Shown in pieces: positions 8,076 through 18,218 of a stretch of 64,000 nt of DNA (position 1 is the stretch's first letter; every line of letters starts with the position of its first letter). The position numbers and the translations under genes are program-made. The stretch lies in assembly GCF_000720325.1 (NCBI RefSeq), contig NZ_JOJM01000015.1, positions 62,001 through 126,000 on the forward strand, written 5' to 3'. The notes beneath the pieces were generated by a model. It was not told the origin of the DNA. It was given only the letters and a program-made list of their open reading frames with translations, and did no database searches. This stretch comes from Streptomyces sp. NRRL B-1347 (GTDB lineage: Bacteria; Actinomycetota; Actinomycetes; Streptomycetales; Streptomycetaceae).

Positions 8076-9212
8076 ATGACTTCGCAGACCCCGCAGCGCA
8101 CCAGCCGCCCGCTCCGTGTCCTCGCCGCCATGTCCGGCGGTGTGGACTCCGCCGTCGCCGCCGCCCGAGCCGCCGAAGCCGGGCACGACGTGACCGGAGT
8201 GCACCTGGCGCTCTCGGCGAACCCGCAGTCGTTCCGGACCGGCGCGCGCGGGTGCTGCACCATCGAGGACTCCCGCGACGCGCGCCGCGCCGCGGACGTC
8301 ATCGGCATCCCGTTCTACGTGTGGGACCTCGCCGAGCGGTTCCGCGAGGACGTGGTCGAGGACTTCATCGCCGAGTACGAGGCGGGGCGCACGCCCAACC
8401 CGTGCCTGCGCTGCAACGAGAAGATCAAGTTCGCCGCGCTCCTGGACAAGGCGCTCGCCCTCGGCTTCGACGCGGTCTGCACCGGCCACTACGCGCAGGT
8501 GATCGTGGGCGAGGACGGCTCGCGCGAGCTGCACCGCGCCTCGGACATGGCCAAGGACCAGTCGTACGTGCTCGGCGTCCTGGACGACCGCCAGCTCGCC
8601 CACGCGCTGTTCCCGCTCGGCGACACGGTGACGACGAAGGACGAGATCCGCGCGGAGGCCGAGCGCCGGGGCCTCGCGGTCGCCAAGAAGCCCGACTCGC
8701 ACGACATCTGCTTCATCGCCGACGGCGACACCCAGGGCTTCCTCGCCTCCCGCCTCGGCAAGGCCGAGGGCGACATCGTCGACGAGTCCGGCGCCGTCCT
8801 CGGCACCCACGAGGGCGCGTTCGGCTTCACCATCGGCCAGCGCAAGGGCCTCAGGATCGGCACGCCCGCCCCCGACGGCAAGCCGCGCTACGTCCTCGAC
8901 ATCTCGCCGGTGAACAACACGGTGACGGTCGGCCCCGCCGCCGCCCTCGACGTGACCGCCCTGACGGCTGTCAAGCCCCGCTGGTGCGGCGCCGCCCCCT
9001 CCGGAGCGGGCACGTACACCGCCCAGCTGCGCGCCCACGGCGACGAGACGCCGGTCACGGCGGAGCTGACGTCCGAGGGCGAGCTGCGGGTCTCCTTCAC
9101 GGAGCCCGTCCGCGGCGTCGCCCCCGGCCAGGCGATCGTCCTGTACGACGGCACGCGCGTGGTGGGCTCGGCGACCATCGCCACGACCCACCGGGCCGCG
9201 GCGGCCGTCTGA
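8076..9212 (+). CDS. mnmA: tRNA-specific 2-thiouridylase MnmA
   Basis: ATP-dependent enzyme that installs 2-thiouridine at position 34 of tRNA Lys, Glu and Gln, using persulfide sulfur. The 378-residue protein has the PP-loop [10 protein letters not shown] near residue 20, the catalytic Cys in [12 protein letters not shown], the second Cys in [10 protein letters not shown], the tRNA-contact segment [10 protein letters not shown], and a C-terminal beta domain beginning [13 protein letters not shown]. All key residues are present. The likely sulfur donor, a cysteine desulfurase, is encoded 0.8 kb upstream on the same strand. Confidence 0.96.
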   Translation: MTSQTPQRTSRPLRVLAAMSGGVDSAVAAARAAEAGHDVTGVHLALSANPQSFRTGARGCCTIEDSRDARRAADVIGIPFYVWDLAERFREDVVEDFIAEYEAGRTPNPCLRCNEKIKFAALLDKALALGFDAVCTGHYAQVIVGEDGSRELHRASDMAKDQSYVLGVLDDRQLAHALFPLGDTVTTKDEIRAEAERRGLAVAKKPDSHDICFIADGDTQGFLASRLGKAEGDIVDESGAVLGTHEGAFGFTIGQRKGLRIGTPAPDGKPRYVLDISPVNNTVTVGPAAALDVTALTAVKPRWCGAAPSGAGTYTAQLRAHGDETPVTAELTSEGELRVSFTEPVRGVAPGQAIVLYDGTRVVGSATIATTHRAAAAV

Positions 9213-9276
9213 CCCCCCAGGGGCCCGTTTACCGCGCGTTGACCCGCTGTGGACCGCCGTGCGGTGCCATGGCGGC

Positions 9277-10008
9277 ATGATCCTCAGAAGAACCCCGGCG
9301 GGCGGCGCCCGACGCGGGGCGCCGCTGTTCACCGCGGCCCTCGCCGCCGTCCTCGCCATCGGTCCGCTGGCGACCGGCTCCGTGGCCCAAGCGCGCCCGG
9401 ACACCGCCTCGCCGTCCGCGCCCACGGCACTGCACCCGGGCCCGCCCAAGTCCGCCCAGCCCAAGAAGGGCGACAAGGTCCCCACGCTGCCGTCGGCGTC
9501 CCTCAAGGGCCTGCCCACGCTCCAGGAGGCCAAGAAGAGGGGCCTCGTCTCGGGGCCGGTCAAGTCCCGGGGCGGGGTGAAGGTGCGGTCCTTCCCCGAC
9601 GCGAACTGCTCCGAACCGCCGCAGGGCTGGGGCTACCACGACTACCTGAAGCCCGGTGAGTGCCTGACCCCGGGCAAGTTCATCGCCGCCCACATCGGCA
9701 CCCTGGCGTGGTACGAGCTGTGGGTCCAGGAGGACGGCAACGTCGTCCTCTACAAGAACGACGCGGGTTACCGATGGGTCTGGCAGACCAACACCCGCGG
9801 CTGGAACGTGTCGCTGTGGATGCAGCGGGACGGCAACGTCGTCGCCTACGACGGGCGCGGCAACCCCCTGTGGAACCTGGGGACGCACGGGTGCGGCGAC
9901 TGGGGCGCGTGGCTGCGGGTCCAGGCCGACGCCAACCTGGTCCTCTACGACCGTGACTGGGGCCCGCTCTGGGCGCGCTTCAGCGGCCCCTCCACCCGCC
10001 CGTGCTGA
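9277..10008 (+). CDS. Secreted bulb-type (B-lectin) mannose-binding protein, copy 1
   Basis: A 243-residue exported protein. Signal peptide: basic start MILRRTP, hydrophobic core FTAALAAVLAIGPLA, likely cleavage after SVAQA. A Pro/Lys-rich linker (PKKGDKVPTLPSA) leads to a beta-prism lectin with three Q-x-D-x-N-x-V-x-Y type motifs: VQEDGNVVLY, MQRDGNVVAY and VQADANLVLY. Four cysteines are visible in the lectin part. ATG at 9277 was chosen over 9259 because it gives a normal signal peptide. A close paralogue follows 17 bases downstream. Such domains bind mannose; a role in surface adhesion or competition is inference. Confidence 0.85.
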   Translation: MILRRTPAGGARRGAPLFTAALAAVLAIGPLATGSVAQARPDTASPSAPTALHPGPPKSAQPKKGDKVPTLPSASLKGLPTLQEAKKRGLVSGPVKSRGGVKVRSFPDANCSEPPQGWGYHDYLKPGECLTPGKFIAAHIGTLAWYELWVQEDGNVVLYKNDAGYRWVWQTNTRGWNVSLWMQRDGNVVAYDGRGNPLWNLGTHGCGDWGAWLRVQADANLVLYDRDWGPLWARFSGPSTRPC

Positions 10009-10025
10009 CGAAAGCCGACGCCCCC

Positions 10026-10733
10026 ATGAACCGCCGCACCACCCTGATCACCACGGTGCTCGCCGCCGTGCTCGCCCTGGGCTGTCTGGCTCCCGCCGCC
10101 ACGGCCGAGCCGCGCCCCGACGCTGCCCGGGCGACGGCGCCCACGGTGTCCCACCCGGTCCCTCCGAAGTCCGTACGGCCGAAGAAGGGCGACAAGGTCC
10201 CCACGCTGCCGTCGGCGCCCCTGAAGGGCCTGCCCACGCTCCAGGAGGCCAGGAAGAAGGGGCTCCTCTCCGGACCGGTGAAGTCCCAGGGCGCCGTGCG
10301 GCCGCTGGCCTTCCCCGACTCCGGCTGCTCCACACCCCCGCAGGGCTCGGGCTACCACGACTACCTGAAGCCCGGTGAGTGCCTGACGAAGAACAAGTAC
10401 ATCGCGGTGAGCATCGAGCTGGGGTGGCACTGGTACGAGCTGTGGGTCCAGGAAGACGGCAACGTCGTCCTCTACAACCATGACGTCACCAACTACATCC
10501 CGGTCTGGGAGACCGACACCCGCGGCTGGAACGTGTCGCTGTGGATGCAGCGGGACGGCAACGTCGTCCTCTACGACGGGCAGGGCAATCCCCTGTGGTC
10601 CCTGGGGACACACGGGTGCGGCAGCAGGGGGGCGTGGCTGCGGGTCCAGAAGGACGCCAACATCGTCCTGTACGACCGCGACTGGCGGGCGCTCTGGGCA
10701 CGCTACGACGGCCCCTCGTCGCGGCCCTGCTGA
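10026..10733 (+). CDS. Secreted bulb-type (B-lectin) mannose-binding protein, copy 2
   Basis: A 235-residue paralogue of the upstream gene, evidently a tandem duplicate. Signal peptide MNRRTTLITTVLAAVLALG, cleavage probably after ATAEP. The linker is nearly the same (PKKGDKVPTLPSA), then three lectin motifs: VQEDGNVVLY, MQRDGNVVLY and VQKDANIVLY. The second motif keeps the consensus L where copy 1 has A. The loop before the second motif is longer here (HDVTNYIPVWETDTRGW). The C-terminus ends in SRPC, as copy 1 ends in TRPC. The pair is probably one transcript and may form heterodimers, as plant bulb lectins do; that is inference. Confidence 0.85.
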   Translation: MNRRTTLITTVLAAVLALGCLAPAATAEPRPDAARATAPTVSHPVPPKSVRPKKGDKVPTLPSAPLKGLPTLQEARKKGLLSGPVKSQGAVRPLAFPDSGCSTPPQGSGYHDYLKPGECLTKNKYIAVSIELGWHWYELWVQEDGNVVLYNHDVTNYIPVWETDTRGWNVSLWMQRDGNVVLYDGQGNPLWSLGTHGCGSRGAWLRVQKDANIVLYDRDWRALWARYDGPSSRPC

Positions 10734-10778
10734 GCCCCTGAGCCCCTGAGCGCCACCTGAAGCCGGGGGCGCGGCCGG

Positions 10779-11750
10779 TCAGGTCACCTGGAGCACGATC
10801 TTGCCCTGGGTGCGGCCGCGCTCGCCGTAGGCGTGGGCCTCGGCCGCGTCCTTCAGGGGCAGGACCTTCGCGATCTCCGCGCGGAGCTTGCCCTCCGCCA
10901 CCAGGCGGGCGATCTCCAGCATGCCGTGGCGGTCGGGCTCGACGACCGTCCAGCCGGTGTGCACGCCCAGGGCCTCGGCCCGCGCGGCGTCGGGGAGCCC
11001 GCCCGGGTCGGGCAGGGTGACCAGGTGGCCGCCCCGGCGCAGCACGGGCAGCGACCGGGGGCCGTACTCGCCGCCGACGCCGTCCAGGACGACGTCCACG
11101 TCCCGCACCGCCGCCGCGAAGTCCGTCGCCGTGTAGTCGATCAGCTCGTCCGCGCCCAGGCCCCGCAGGAAGGCGTGCTTGTCGGCGCGTGCCGTGCCGA
11201 TGACGTACGCGCCGTGCGCCTTGGCGATCTGCACGGCGAGGTGGCCCACGCCGCCCGCGGCCGCGTGGATCAGGACCCGCTGCCCGGCGCGCAGGCCCGC
11301 CGTCTCGATCAGGCCCTGCCATGCGGTCAGCGCGGCCAGCGGCAGGGCGGCCGCCTGGACGTGGTCGACGGCGGCGGGCTTGGGGGCGAAGCGGCGCGCG
11401 GGCGCGGTCACGTACTCGGCGTAGCCGCCCGCCTGCTCCGGGAAGCGCGGCATGCCGAACACCTCGTCGCCCGGCGCGAAGAGGGTCACCCCGGGGCCCA
11501 CGGCCTCGACGGTCCCCGAGACGTCGTAGCCGAGGATCGGCGTGTCGCCCCAGGTGCCGAACGCGCCCGCGGCGCGGGTCTTCCAGTCGACGGGGTTCAC
11601 GCCCGCCGCGTGCACCTTGACCAGGATCTCGGTGAGACCGGGCTCCGGGCGGTCCACCTCCACGGGGACCAGCACGTCGGGGGTGCCCCACGCGCGCGGG
11701 CTGACGGCACGCATGGTCGGGCGGGTCGGGCGGTCGCTGAGCGAGCTCAT
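10779..11750 (-). CDS. Zinc-independent NADP-dependent oxidoreductase (quinone oxidoreductase-like MDR)
   Basis: A 323-residue medium-chain dehydrogenase/reductase. The GroES-like N-terminal domain includes HAAGVNPVDWKTR and ILGYDVSGTVEAVG; the Rossmann part has the nucleotide-binding motif AAAGGVGHLAVQIAKAHGA. The structural zinc cysteines of alcohol dehydrogenases are absent, placing it with quinone oxidoreductases. It starts at 11750 and is divergent from a GlxA-type regulator 116 bases away, a common pairing of enzyme and regulator. Substrate unknown. Confidence 0.85.
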   Translation of the reverse strand: MSSLSDRPTRPTMRAVSPRAWGTPDVLVPVEVDRPEPGLTEILVKVHAAGVNPVDWKTRAAGAFGTWGDTPILGYDVSGTVEAVGPGVTLFAPGDEVFGMPRFPEQAGGYAEYVTAPARRFAPKPAAVDHVQAAALPLAALTAWQGLIETAGLRAGQRVLIHAAAGGVGHLAVQIAKAHGAYVIGTARADKHAFLRGLGADELIDYTATDFAAAVRDVDVVLDGVGGEYGPRSLPVLRRGGHLVTLPDPGGLPDAARAEALGVHTGWTVVEPDRHGMLEIARLVAEGKLRAEIAKVLPLKDAAEAHAYGERGRTQGKIVLQVT

Positions 11751-11766
11751 TGATCTTGTCCTTCGT

Positions 11767-11780
11767 GGTGAGTGATCACC
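11767..11780. promoter_or_regulatory. Short inverted repeat in the divergent MDR/GlxA promoter region
   Basis: GGTGAGTGATCACC has 5-bp arms (GGTGA/TCACC) around four bases, 17 bases upstream of the oxidoreductase start. A possible operator for the neighbouring AraC-type regulator; weak evidence. Confidence 0.3.
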
Positions 11781-11866
11781 GGAGTTCCGGCGAACGGTCA
11801 CCAGCGTGCGGCCCGGCGGCCCGCCGTGGTGCTGGCAGTTTGGTCATCATGTGACAGGATCTGGCC

Positions 11867-12886
11867 ATGAGCTCGTTCACCGCACCCGGCCGCCCCCACC
11901 GCGTCGCCGTCCTCGCCCTGGACGGCGTGTACTCCTTCGAGCTGGGCATCGCCCCACGCGTCTTCGGCAACGCCGAGGACGCCGCGGGGCGGCCGCTGTA
12001 CGAGGTCGTGGTGTGCACGGCGGACGGGCGCCCGGTGCGGACCGACGCGGGCTTCTCCGTGGCCGTCGAGCACGGCCCCGAGGCGCTCGCCGACGCCGAC
12101 ACCGTGGTGATCCCGCCCGCCGCCCCCTGCGACCGGGCGTCGGCGGCCGACGGCCTGCCCGCGCCGCTGGCCGCCGCGTTCGCGAAGGTGCGCCCGGGCA
12201 CGCGCCTGGTGTCGTTCTGCAGCGCCTCGTTCGTCCTCGCGGCGGCCGGTCTCCTGGACGGGCGGCCCGCGACGACGCACTGGCAGGTCGCCGAGCAGTT
12301 CCGGCGCGAGTTCCCGCGCGTACGGCTCGACGAGGACGTGCTGTTCGTCGACGACGGCGACATCCTCACCTCCGCGGGCGTCGCCGCGGGCGTCGACCTC
12401 TGTCTGCACCTGGTGCGCCGCGACCACGGCAGCGCCGTCGCCAACCACGTGGCCCGGCGCTGCGTCGTGCCCCCGTGGCGCGACGGCGGGCAGGCGCAGT
12501 ACATCGAACGGCCCGTCCCGGAGCCGACGGTCGCCACCACGGCCCCCACGCGCGCGTGGGCGCTCGAACGCCTCCAGGAGCCGCTGACGCTCGGCGAGAT
12601 GGCCGACCACGCGCGCATGAGCCTGCGCACGTTCACGCGCAGGTTCCGCGACGAGGTGGGCACCACGCCGGGCCGCTGGCTCACGGCCCAGCGCATCGAG
12701 GTGGCCCGTCACCTCCTGGAGAGCAGCGACCTGCCCATCGACCTGGTGGCCCACCGCGCGGGCTTCGGCACCGCCAACTCCCTGCGGCAGCACATGCGGT
12801 CGGTGCTCGGGGTGTCACCGGCGGCGTACCGCAGGACGTTCACGGCCGTCCCTCAGGAGGCCTTCGCCACCTCCTCGGTCTCGTAG
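11867..12886 (+). CDS. GlxA-family AraC-type regulator (DJ-1/PfpI domain + HTH)
   Basis: A 339-residue regulator. Residues about 10-190 form a class I glutamine amidotransferase-like DJ-1/PfpI domain, with the nucleophile-elbow region VSFCSASFVLAAAGLLDGR. Residues about 220-325 are an AraC double HTH (LGEMADHARMSLRTFTRRF, then LVAHRAGFGTANSLRQHM). The ATG at 11867 begins MSSFTAPG. It is divergent from an MDR oxidoreductase that it may control. The last 34 bases overlap the convergent DUF427 gene. Confidence 0.9.
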   Translation: MSSFTAPGRPHRVAVLALDGVYSFELGIAPRVFGNAEDAAGRPLYEVVVCTADGRPVRTDAGFSVAVEHGPEALADADTVVIPPAAPCDRASAADGLPAPLAAAFAKVRPGTRLVSFCSASFVLAAAGLLDGRPATTHWQVAEQFRREFPRVRLDEDVLFVDDGDILTSAGVAAGVDLCLHLVRRDHGSAVANHVARRCVVPPWRDGGQAQYIERPVPEPTVATTAPTRAWALERLQEPLTLGEMADHARMSLRTFTRRFRDEVGTTPGRWLTAQRIEVARHLLESSDLPIDLVAHRAGFGTANSLRQHMRSVLGVSPAAYRRTFTAVPQEAFATSSVS

Positions 12887-13194
12887 AAGCACAGGTGGTC
12901 CTTGATCTCGGCCACCTCGGCCTTGGGCTCCGGATACGCCCACACCTGGTCCTCGCCGCCCGGCAGCGACCAGTAGGAGGCCGTGCCCTTGAACGGGCAG
13001 TACGTGTGCGTCCCCGAGGGCGTCAGCAGATCCGTGCGCACGTCCTCCGGCGGCAGGTAGTAGCGCACCGGACAGCCCGTCTCGCGCAGCACCAGGGGGC
13101 GCTTGCTCTCCGCCACGACCTGCCCGTCGTGCTCCACGCGCACGTGCTGCGTGCCCTGCTCGATGGTGATGCGATGTCCTGCGGTCACGGTCAT
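12853..13194 (-). CDS. DUF427 domain protein
   Basis: A 113-residue single-domain protein of the DUF427 family, recognised by the string ESKRPLVLRETGCPVRYYLP followed by THTYCPFKGTASYWS and a KDHLCFY end. The fold is a small beta barrel without established enzymatic role. ATG at 13194 gives the usual start MTVTAGHRI. The 3' end overlaps the convergent GlxA-type regulator gene by 34 bases; the 5' end faces a LOG-like gene across a region of 10-bp phased repeats. Confidence 0.85.
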   Translation of the reverse strand: MTVTAGHRITIEQGTQHVRVEHDGQVVAESKRPLVLRETGCPVRYYLPPEDVRTDLLTPSGTHTYCPFKGTASYWSLPGGEDQVWAYPEPKAEVAEIKDHLCFYETEEVAKAS

Positions 13195-13210
13195 CCCTTT
13201 CGCCGGGGTC

Positions 13211-13270
13211 GCCTCGTACGGCCTCGTACGGCTTCGTGCTGTCTCGTTGGTCCTCGTGCTGCCTCGTACA
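13211..13270 (+). repeat. Six 10-bp phased direct repeats in a divergent promoter region
   Basis: Six consecutive decamers starting at 13211: gcctcgtacg twice, then gcttcgtgct, gtctcgttgg, tcctcgtgct, gcctcgtaca. The core is CTCGT and the period is exactly one helical turn. They lie between the divergent DUF427 and LOG-like genes, followed by a 9-bp hairpin at 13279-13301 (GGCGGCGGA/TCCGCCGCC). Confidence 0.55.
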
Positions 13271-13338
13271 GCGCGCGCGGCGGCGGACTTCTTCCGCCGC
13301 CCGCCGGCCTTTCGGCGGCGGAACGTACCGTGGAGCGC

Positions 13339-13878
13339 ATGAACATCTGCGTCTTCCTCTCTGCCGCCGATCTGCCCGAGACCTACACCCGCCCCGCCCG
13401 CGAGTTCGCCGAGCTGCTCGGCAAGGGCGGCCACACCCTGGTGTGGGGCGGCTCCGACGTGGGCCTGATGAAGGTCGTGGCCGACGGCGTGCAGGAGGCG
13501 GGCGGGCGGCTCACCGGCGTGTCGGTGGACTTCCTCGCCGCCAAGGCCCGGCCCGGCGTCGACGACATGGTGATAGCCAAGGACCTCGCCGAGCGGAAGG
13601 CGCTGCTCCTGGAGCGGGCCGACGCGGTCGTCATCATGGTCGGCGGCACCGGCACCCTCGACGAGGCCACGGAGATCCTGGAGCTGAAGAAGCACGGCCG
13701 CACCACCAAGCCGGTCGTCCTGCTCAACACGGCGGGGTTCTACGACGGGTTGCGGGAGCAGTTCCGCCGCATGGAGGACGAGGGCTTCCTGCCGGTGCCG
13801 CTGGCCGACCTGGTCTTCTTCGCGGAGGAGCCGGTGGGCGCCCTGGCGTATCTGGAGGAGTCGCTGGGGGTGCGCTGA
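13339..13878 (+). CDS. LOG-family protein (TIGR00730-like), possible cytokinin riboside phosphohydrolase
   Basis: A 179-residue Rossmann-like protein of the lysine-decarboxylase/LOG superfamily. LOG enzymes release free base from nucleoside 5'-monophosphates. The ERKALLLERADAVVIM stretch matches the family's ERK-x-x-M region, and VGGTGTLDEATE corresponds to the PGGxGTxxE signature with Val in place of Pro. The Gly-Thr-Glu core is intact. ATG at 13339 starts MNICVFLSAAD. It stands alone; true substrate unknown. Upstream are phased 10-bp repeats and a hairpin. Confidence 0.75.
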   Translation: MNICVFLSAADLPETYTRPAREFAELLGKGGHTLVWGGSDVGLMKVVADGVQEAGGRLTGVSVDFLAAKARPGVDDMVIAKDLAERKALLLERADAVVIMVGGTGTLDEATEILELKKHGRTTKPVVLLNTAGFYDGLREQFRRMEDEGFLPVPLADLVFFAEEPVGALAYLEESLGVR

Positions 13879-14047
13879 GGCGCCGGGGCCCCCGGGACGG
13901 GGCGGGAGGCGCGTAGGGGCACCCGGGACCTGCGGGAGCGGCCCACTGCCACCGGCTCGTTCCCGGCCGCCCGCCACGCCCCGCCGCCGGCCGCCCCGCC
14001 CCCGGCTCGCATCCGGGAGCACGCGGCCGGAATGCGACCATAAGCGC

Positions 14048-14737
14048 ATGGCAACTCATGTGATCACCGGGGCGGGCTCCGGCATCGGGGCCGCAGTGGC
14101 CCGCCGTCTCCACGCGCGCGGGGACGCCCTCGTGCTGCACGCGCGCGACGCGGGCCGCGCCAAGGAGCTCGCCGCCGAGTTCCCGGGCGCGAGCACCCTC
14201 GTCGGCGACCTGAACGACCCGGACCGGCTCTCCTGGGCCTTCTCGCACCAGCCGCTCCCGGACCGCGTGGACTCCCTGCTGCACATCGCGGGCGTCGTCG
14301 ACCTCGGCCCGGTCGGCGACCTCACCCCCAAGGCCTGGCGCCACCAGCTGAACGTGAACCTGATCGCGCCCGCCGAGCTGACCCGGCACTTCCTGCCCCA
14401 ACTCCGCGTCACCCAGGGGCACGTGGTCTTCGTGAACTCCGGCGCGGGCCTTCGCGCGAGCGCCGACTGGTCCGCGTACGCCGCCTCCAAGCACGGTCTG
14501 AAGGCCCTCGCGGACTCCCTGCGCCACGAGGAGCACGGCAACGGCGTCCGCGTCACCTCCGTCTACCCCGGCCGCACCGCGAGCCCCATGCAGGTCAAGG
14601 TGCACCAGCAGGAGGGCAAGGAGTACGACGCCGAGAAGTGGATCGACCCCGAGTCCGTGGCGACGACGATCGTGATGGCCCTCGACCTGCCGCGCGACGC
14701 GGAGGTCAACGACCTGACGGTGCGGCCCGGCCGATGA
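14048..14737 (+). CDS. Short-chain dehydrogenase/reductase
   Basis: A 229-residue classical SDR. The cofactor motif is TGAGSGIG at residues 7-14, the structural NAG region is replaced by HIAG, and the active site has Ser in VFVNSGAG plus Tyr-x-x-x-Lys in SAYAASKHGL. The preference for NADP is suggested by the basic residue after the second strand (HARDAGR). Its stop overlaps the start of the methionine-synthase-like gene (ATGA at 14734), so the two are translationally coupled. Substrate unknown. Confidence 0.88.
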   Translation: MATHVITGAGSGIGAAVARRLHARGDALVLHARDAGRAKELAAEFPGASTLVGDLNDPDRLSWAFSHQPLPDRVDSLLHIAGVVDLGPVGDLTPKAWRHQLNVNLIAPAELTRHFLPQLRVTQGHVVFVNSGAGLRASADWSAYAASKHGLKALADSLRHEEHGNGVRVTSVYPGRTASPMQVKVHQQEGKEYDAEKWIDPESVATTIVMALDLPRDAEVNDLTVRPGR

Positions 14738-15750
14738 GCACCGACGACACCTGGTCCTTGGGCCCGGCCACCGGCGTCGGCTCGATGCCGGGGGGCGACG
14801 CCCGCGAGAGCGCGAAGACCGTCACCGGCACCTTCGAGACCCCCGAGCAGGGCATCCCGTACCTGGCCGAGCTGCCCGCGCGCGGCCCCGGCGCCGACAT
14901 GATCGGCCGCACCGCCGGGCTGCTCGTCGAGCTGTACGCGCGCGTGGAGCCCAGCGGCTGGCGGGTCGGCGACCGGCCGGGACGCGACACGCGGCGCGCG
15001 GTGTCCTGGCTCGGCGAGGACCTCGACGCCCTGGAGGAGTTCACCCAGGGCTACGAGGGGCCCCTGAAGGTGCAGGCCGTCGGCCCGTGGACGCTCGCCG
15101 CCGCCCTGGAGCTGAAGAACGGCGAGGCGATGGTCTCCGACCCCGGCGCCTGCCGGGACCTGGTCGGCTCCCTGGCCGAGGGCCTCAGGGCCCACCTCGC
15201 GCAGGTCCGCAAGCGAGTGCCGGGCGCCCGGCTCGTGCTCCAGCTCGACGAGCCGTCCCTGACCGCCGTGCTGCGCGGCCGGATCAAGACGGCGAGCGAG
15301 TACCGCACCCACCGCGCCGTGGACCGCCAGGTTGTGGAGAGCGCCCTGCGCGACGTCATGGCCGTGCACGACGGCCCCGTCGTCGTGCACTCCTGCGCGC
15401 CCGACGTGCCGTTCGCGCTGCTGCGCAGGGCGGGCGCGCACGGCCTGTCGTTCGACTTCTCGCTTCTCACCGAGCGTGACGACGAGGTGCTCGGGGAGGC
15501 CGTCGAGGCCGGGGCGAAGCTGTTCGCCGGTGTCGTACCGGGCACGGACGGCCCATTGTCAGACCCTGCCGGTAGCGTCATGGGTGTCAGGACGCTGGGG
15601 CGCAGGCTGGGGCTGAATCCGGGGTCGCTCGCGGAAGCGGTCACGATCACGCCGGCGTGCGGTCTCGCGGGCGCTTCGCCCGCATATGCCCGAGCGGCGC
15701 TCGCGCACTGCGTCCGGGCGGCGAGATCACTCGCGGACAACCCTGAGTAA
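14734..15750 (+). CDS. Cobalamin-independent methionine synthase-like protein (C-terminal MetE domain only)
   Basis: A 338-residue TIM-barrel protein corresponding to the catalytic C-terminal half of MetE. Zinc ligand candidates are His and Cys in VVVHSCAPDV and Cys in TPACGLAG; QLDEPSLTAVL is the family's substrate-binding region. The full MetE N-terminal half is absent, as in archaeal core MetE and many actinobacterial homologues, so the methyl donor may not be methyl-tetrahydrofolate triglutamate. It is coupled to the SDR gene by ATGA and lies 31 bases upstream of ligA, probably in one operon. Confidence 0.82.
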   Translation: MSTDDTWSLGPATGVGSMPGGDARESAKTVTGTFETPEQGIPYLAELPARGPGADMIGRTAGLLVELYARVEPSGWRVGDRPGRDTRRAVSWLGEDLDALEEFTQGYEGPLKVQAVGPWTLAAALELKNGEAMVSDPGACRDLVGSLAEGLRAHLAQVRKRVPGARLVLQLDEPSLTAVLRGRIKTASEYRTHRAVDRQVVESALRDVMAVHDGPVVVHSCAPDVPFALLRRAGAHGLSFDFSLLTERDDEVLGEAVEAGAKLFAGVVPGTDGPLSDPAGSVMGVRTLGRRLGLNPGSLAEAVTITPACGLAGASPAYARAALAHCVRAARSLADNPE

Positions 15751-15766
15751 CTGGGTCAGAAGGTAA

Positions 15767-17965
<2,199 letters not shown>

Positions 17966-17973
17966 CGGTTGAA

Positions 17974-18013
17974 GGCCACCCGTTCAGCGCATACCAGATG
18001 CATACGGGTGGCC
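17974..18013 (+). terminator. Hairpin terminator downstream of ligA
   Basis: Perfect 10-bp inverted repeat GGCCACCCGT/ACGGGTGGCC, 9 bases after the ligA stop, with an inner GCAT/ATGC pairing in the loop. No T-run, as usual in Streptomyces. Confidence 0.6.
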
Positions 18014-18218
18014 GGGTCGCATTCGGGCAACCGTAGACGACCGCTGCCCGTGGAAGCCTTCTGCGGCCTACTGTTGAGGTGTGCGCCTGCCGTGCCCCGC
18101 ATGCGGACGGGGTGTCCCCTGCTCGTGTCGTGGAGAGCCGGGGGAAGGGTTTTCAGACGCGGCTGTCAGGACGTGAGTCCGCGTGGCGTGGGCACCGCCG
18201 GCTGTGAGAGGGACGGGA

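Noticed and set aside
13211..13270. Phased decamers as a CRISPR array
   Set aside because: Units are 10 bp, contiguous and without spacers; no cas genes.
17966..18218. tRNA or riboswitch between ligA and rmdB
   Set aside because: No cloverleaf or known aptamer core seen; only the ligA terminator hairpin is supported.
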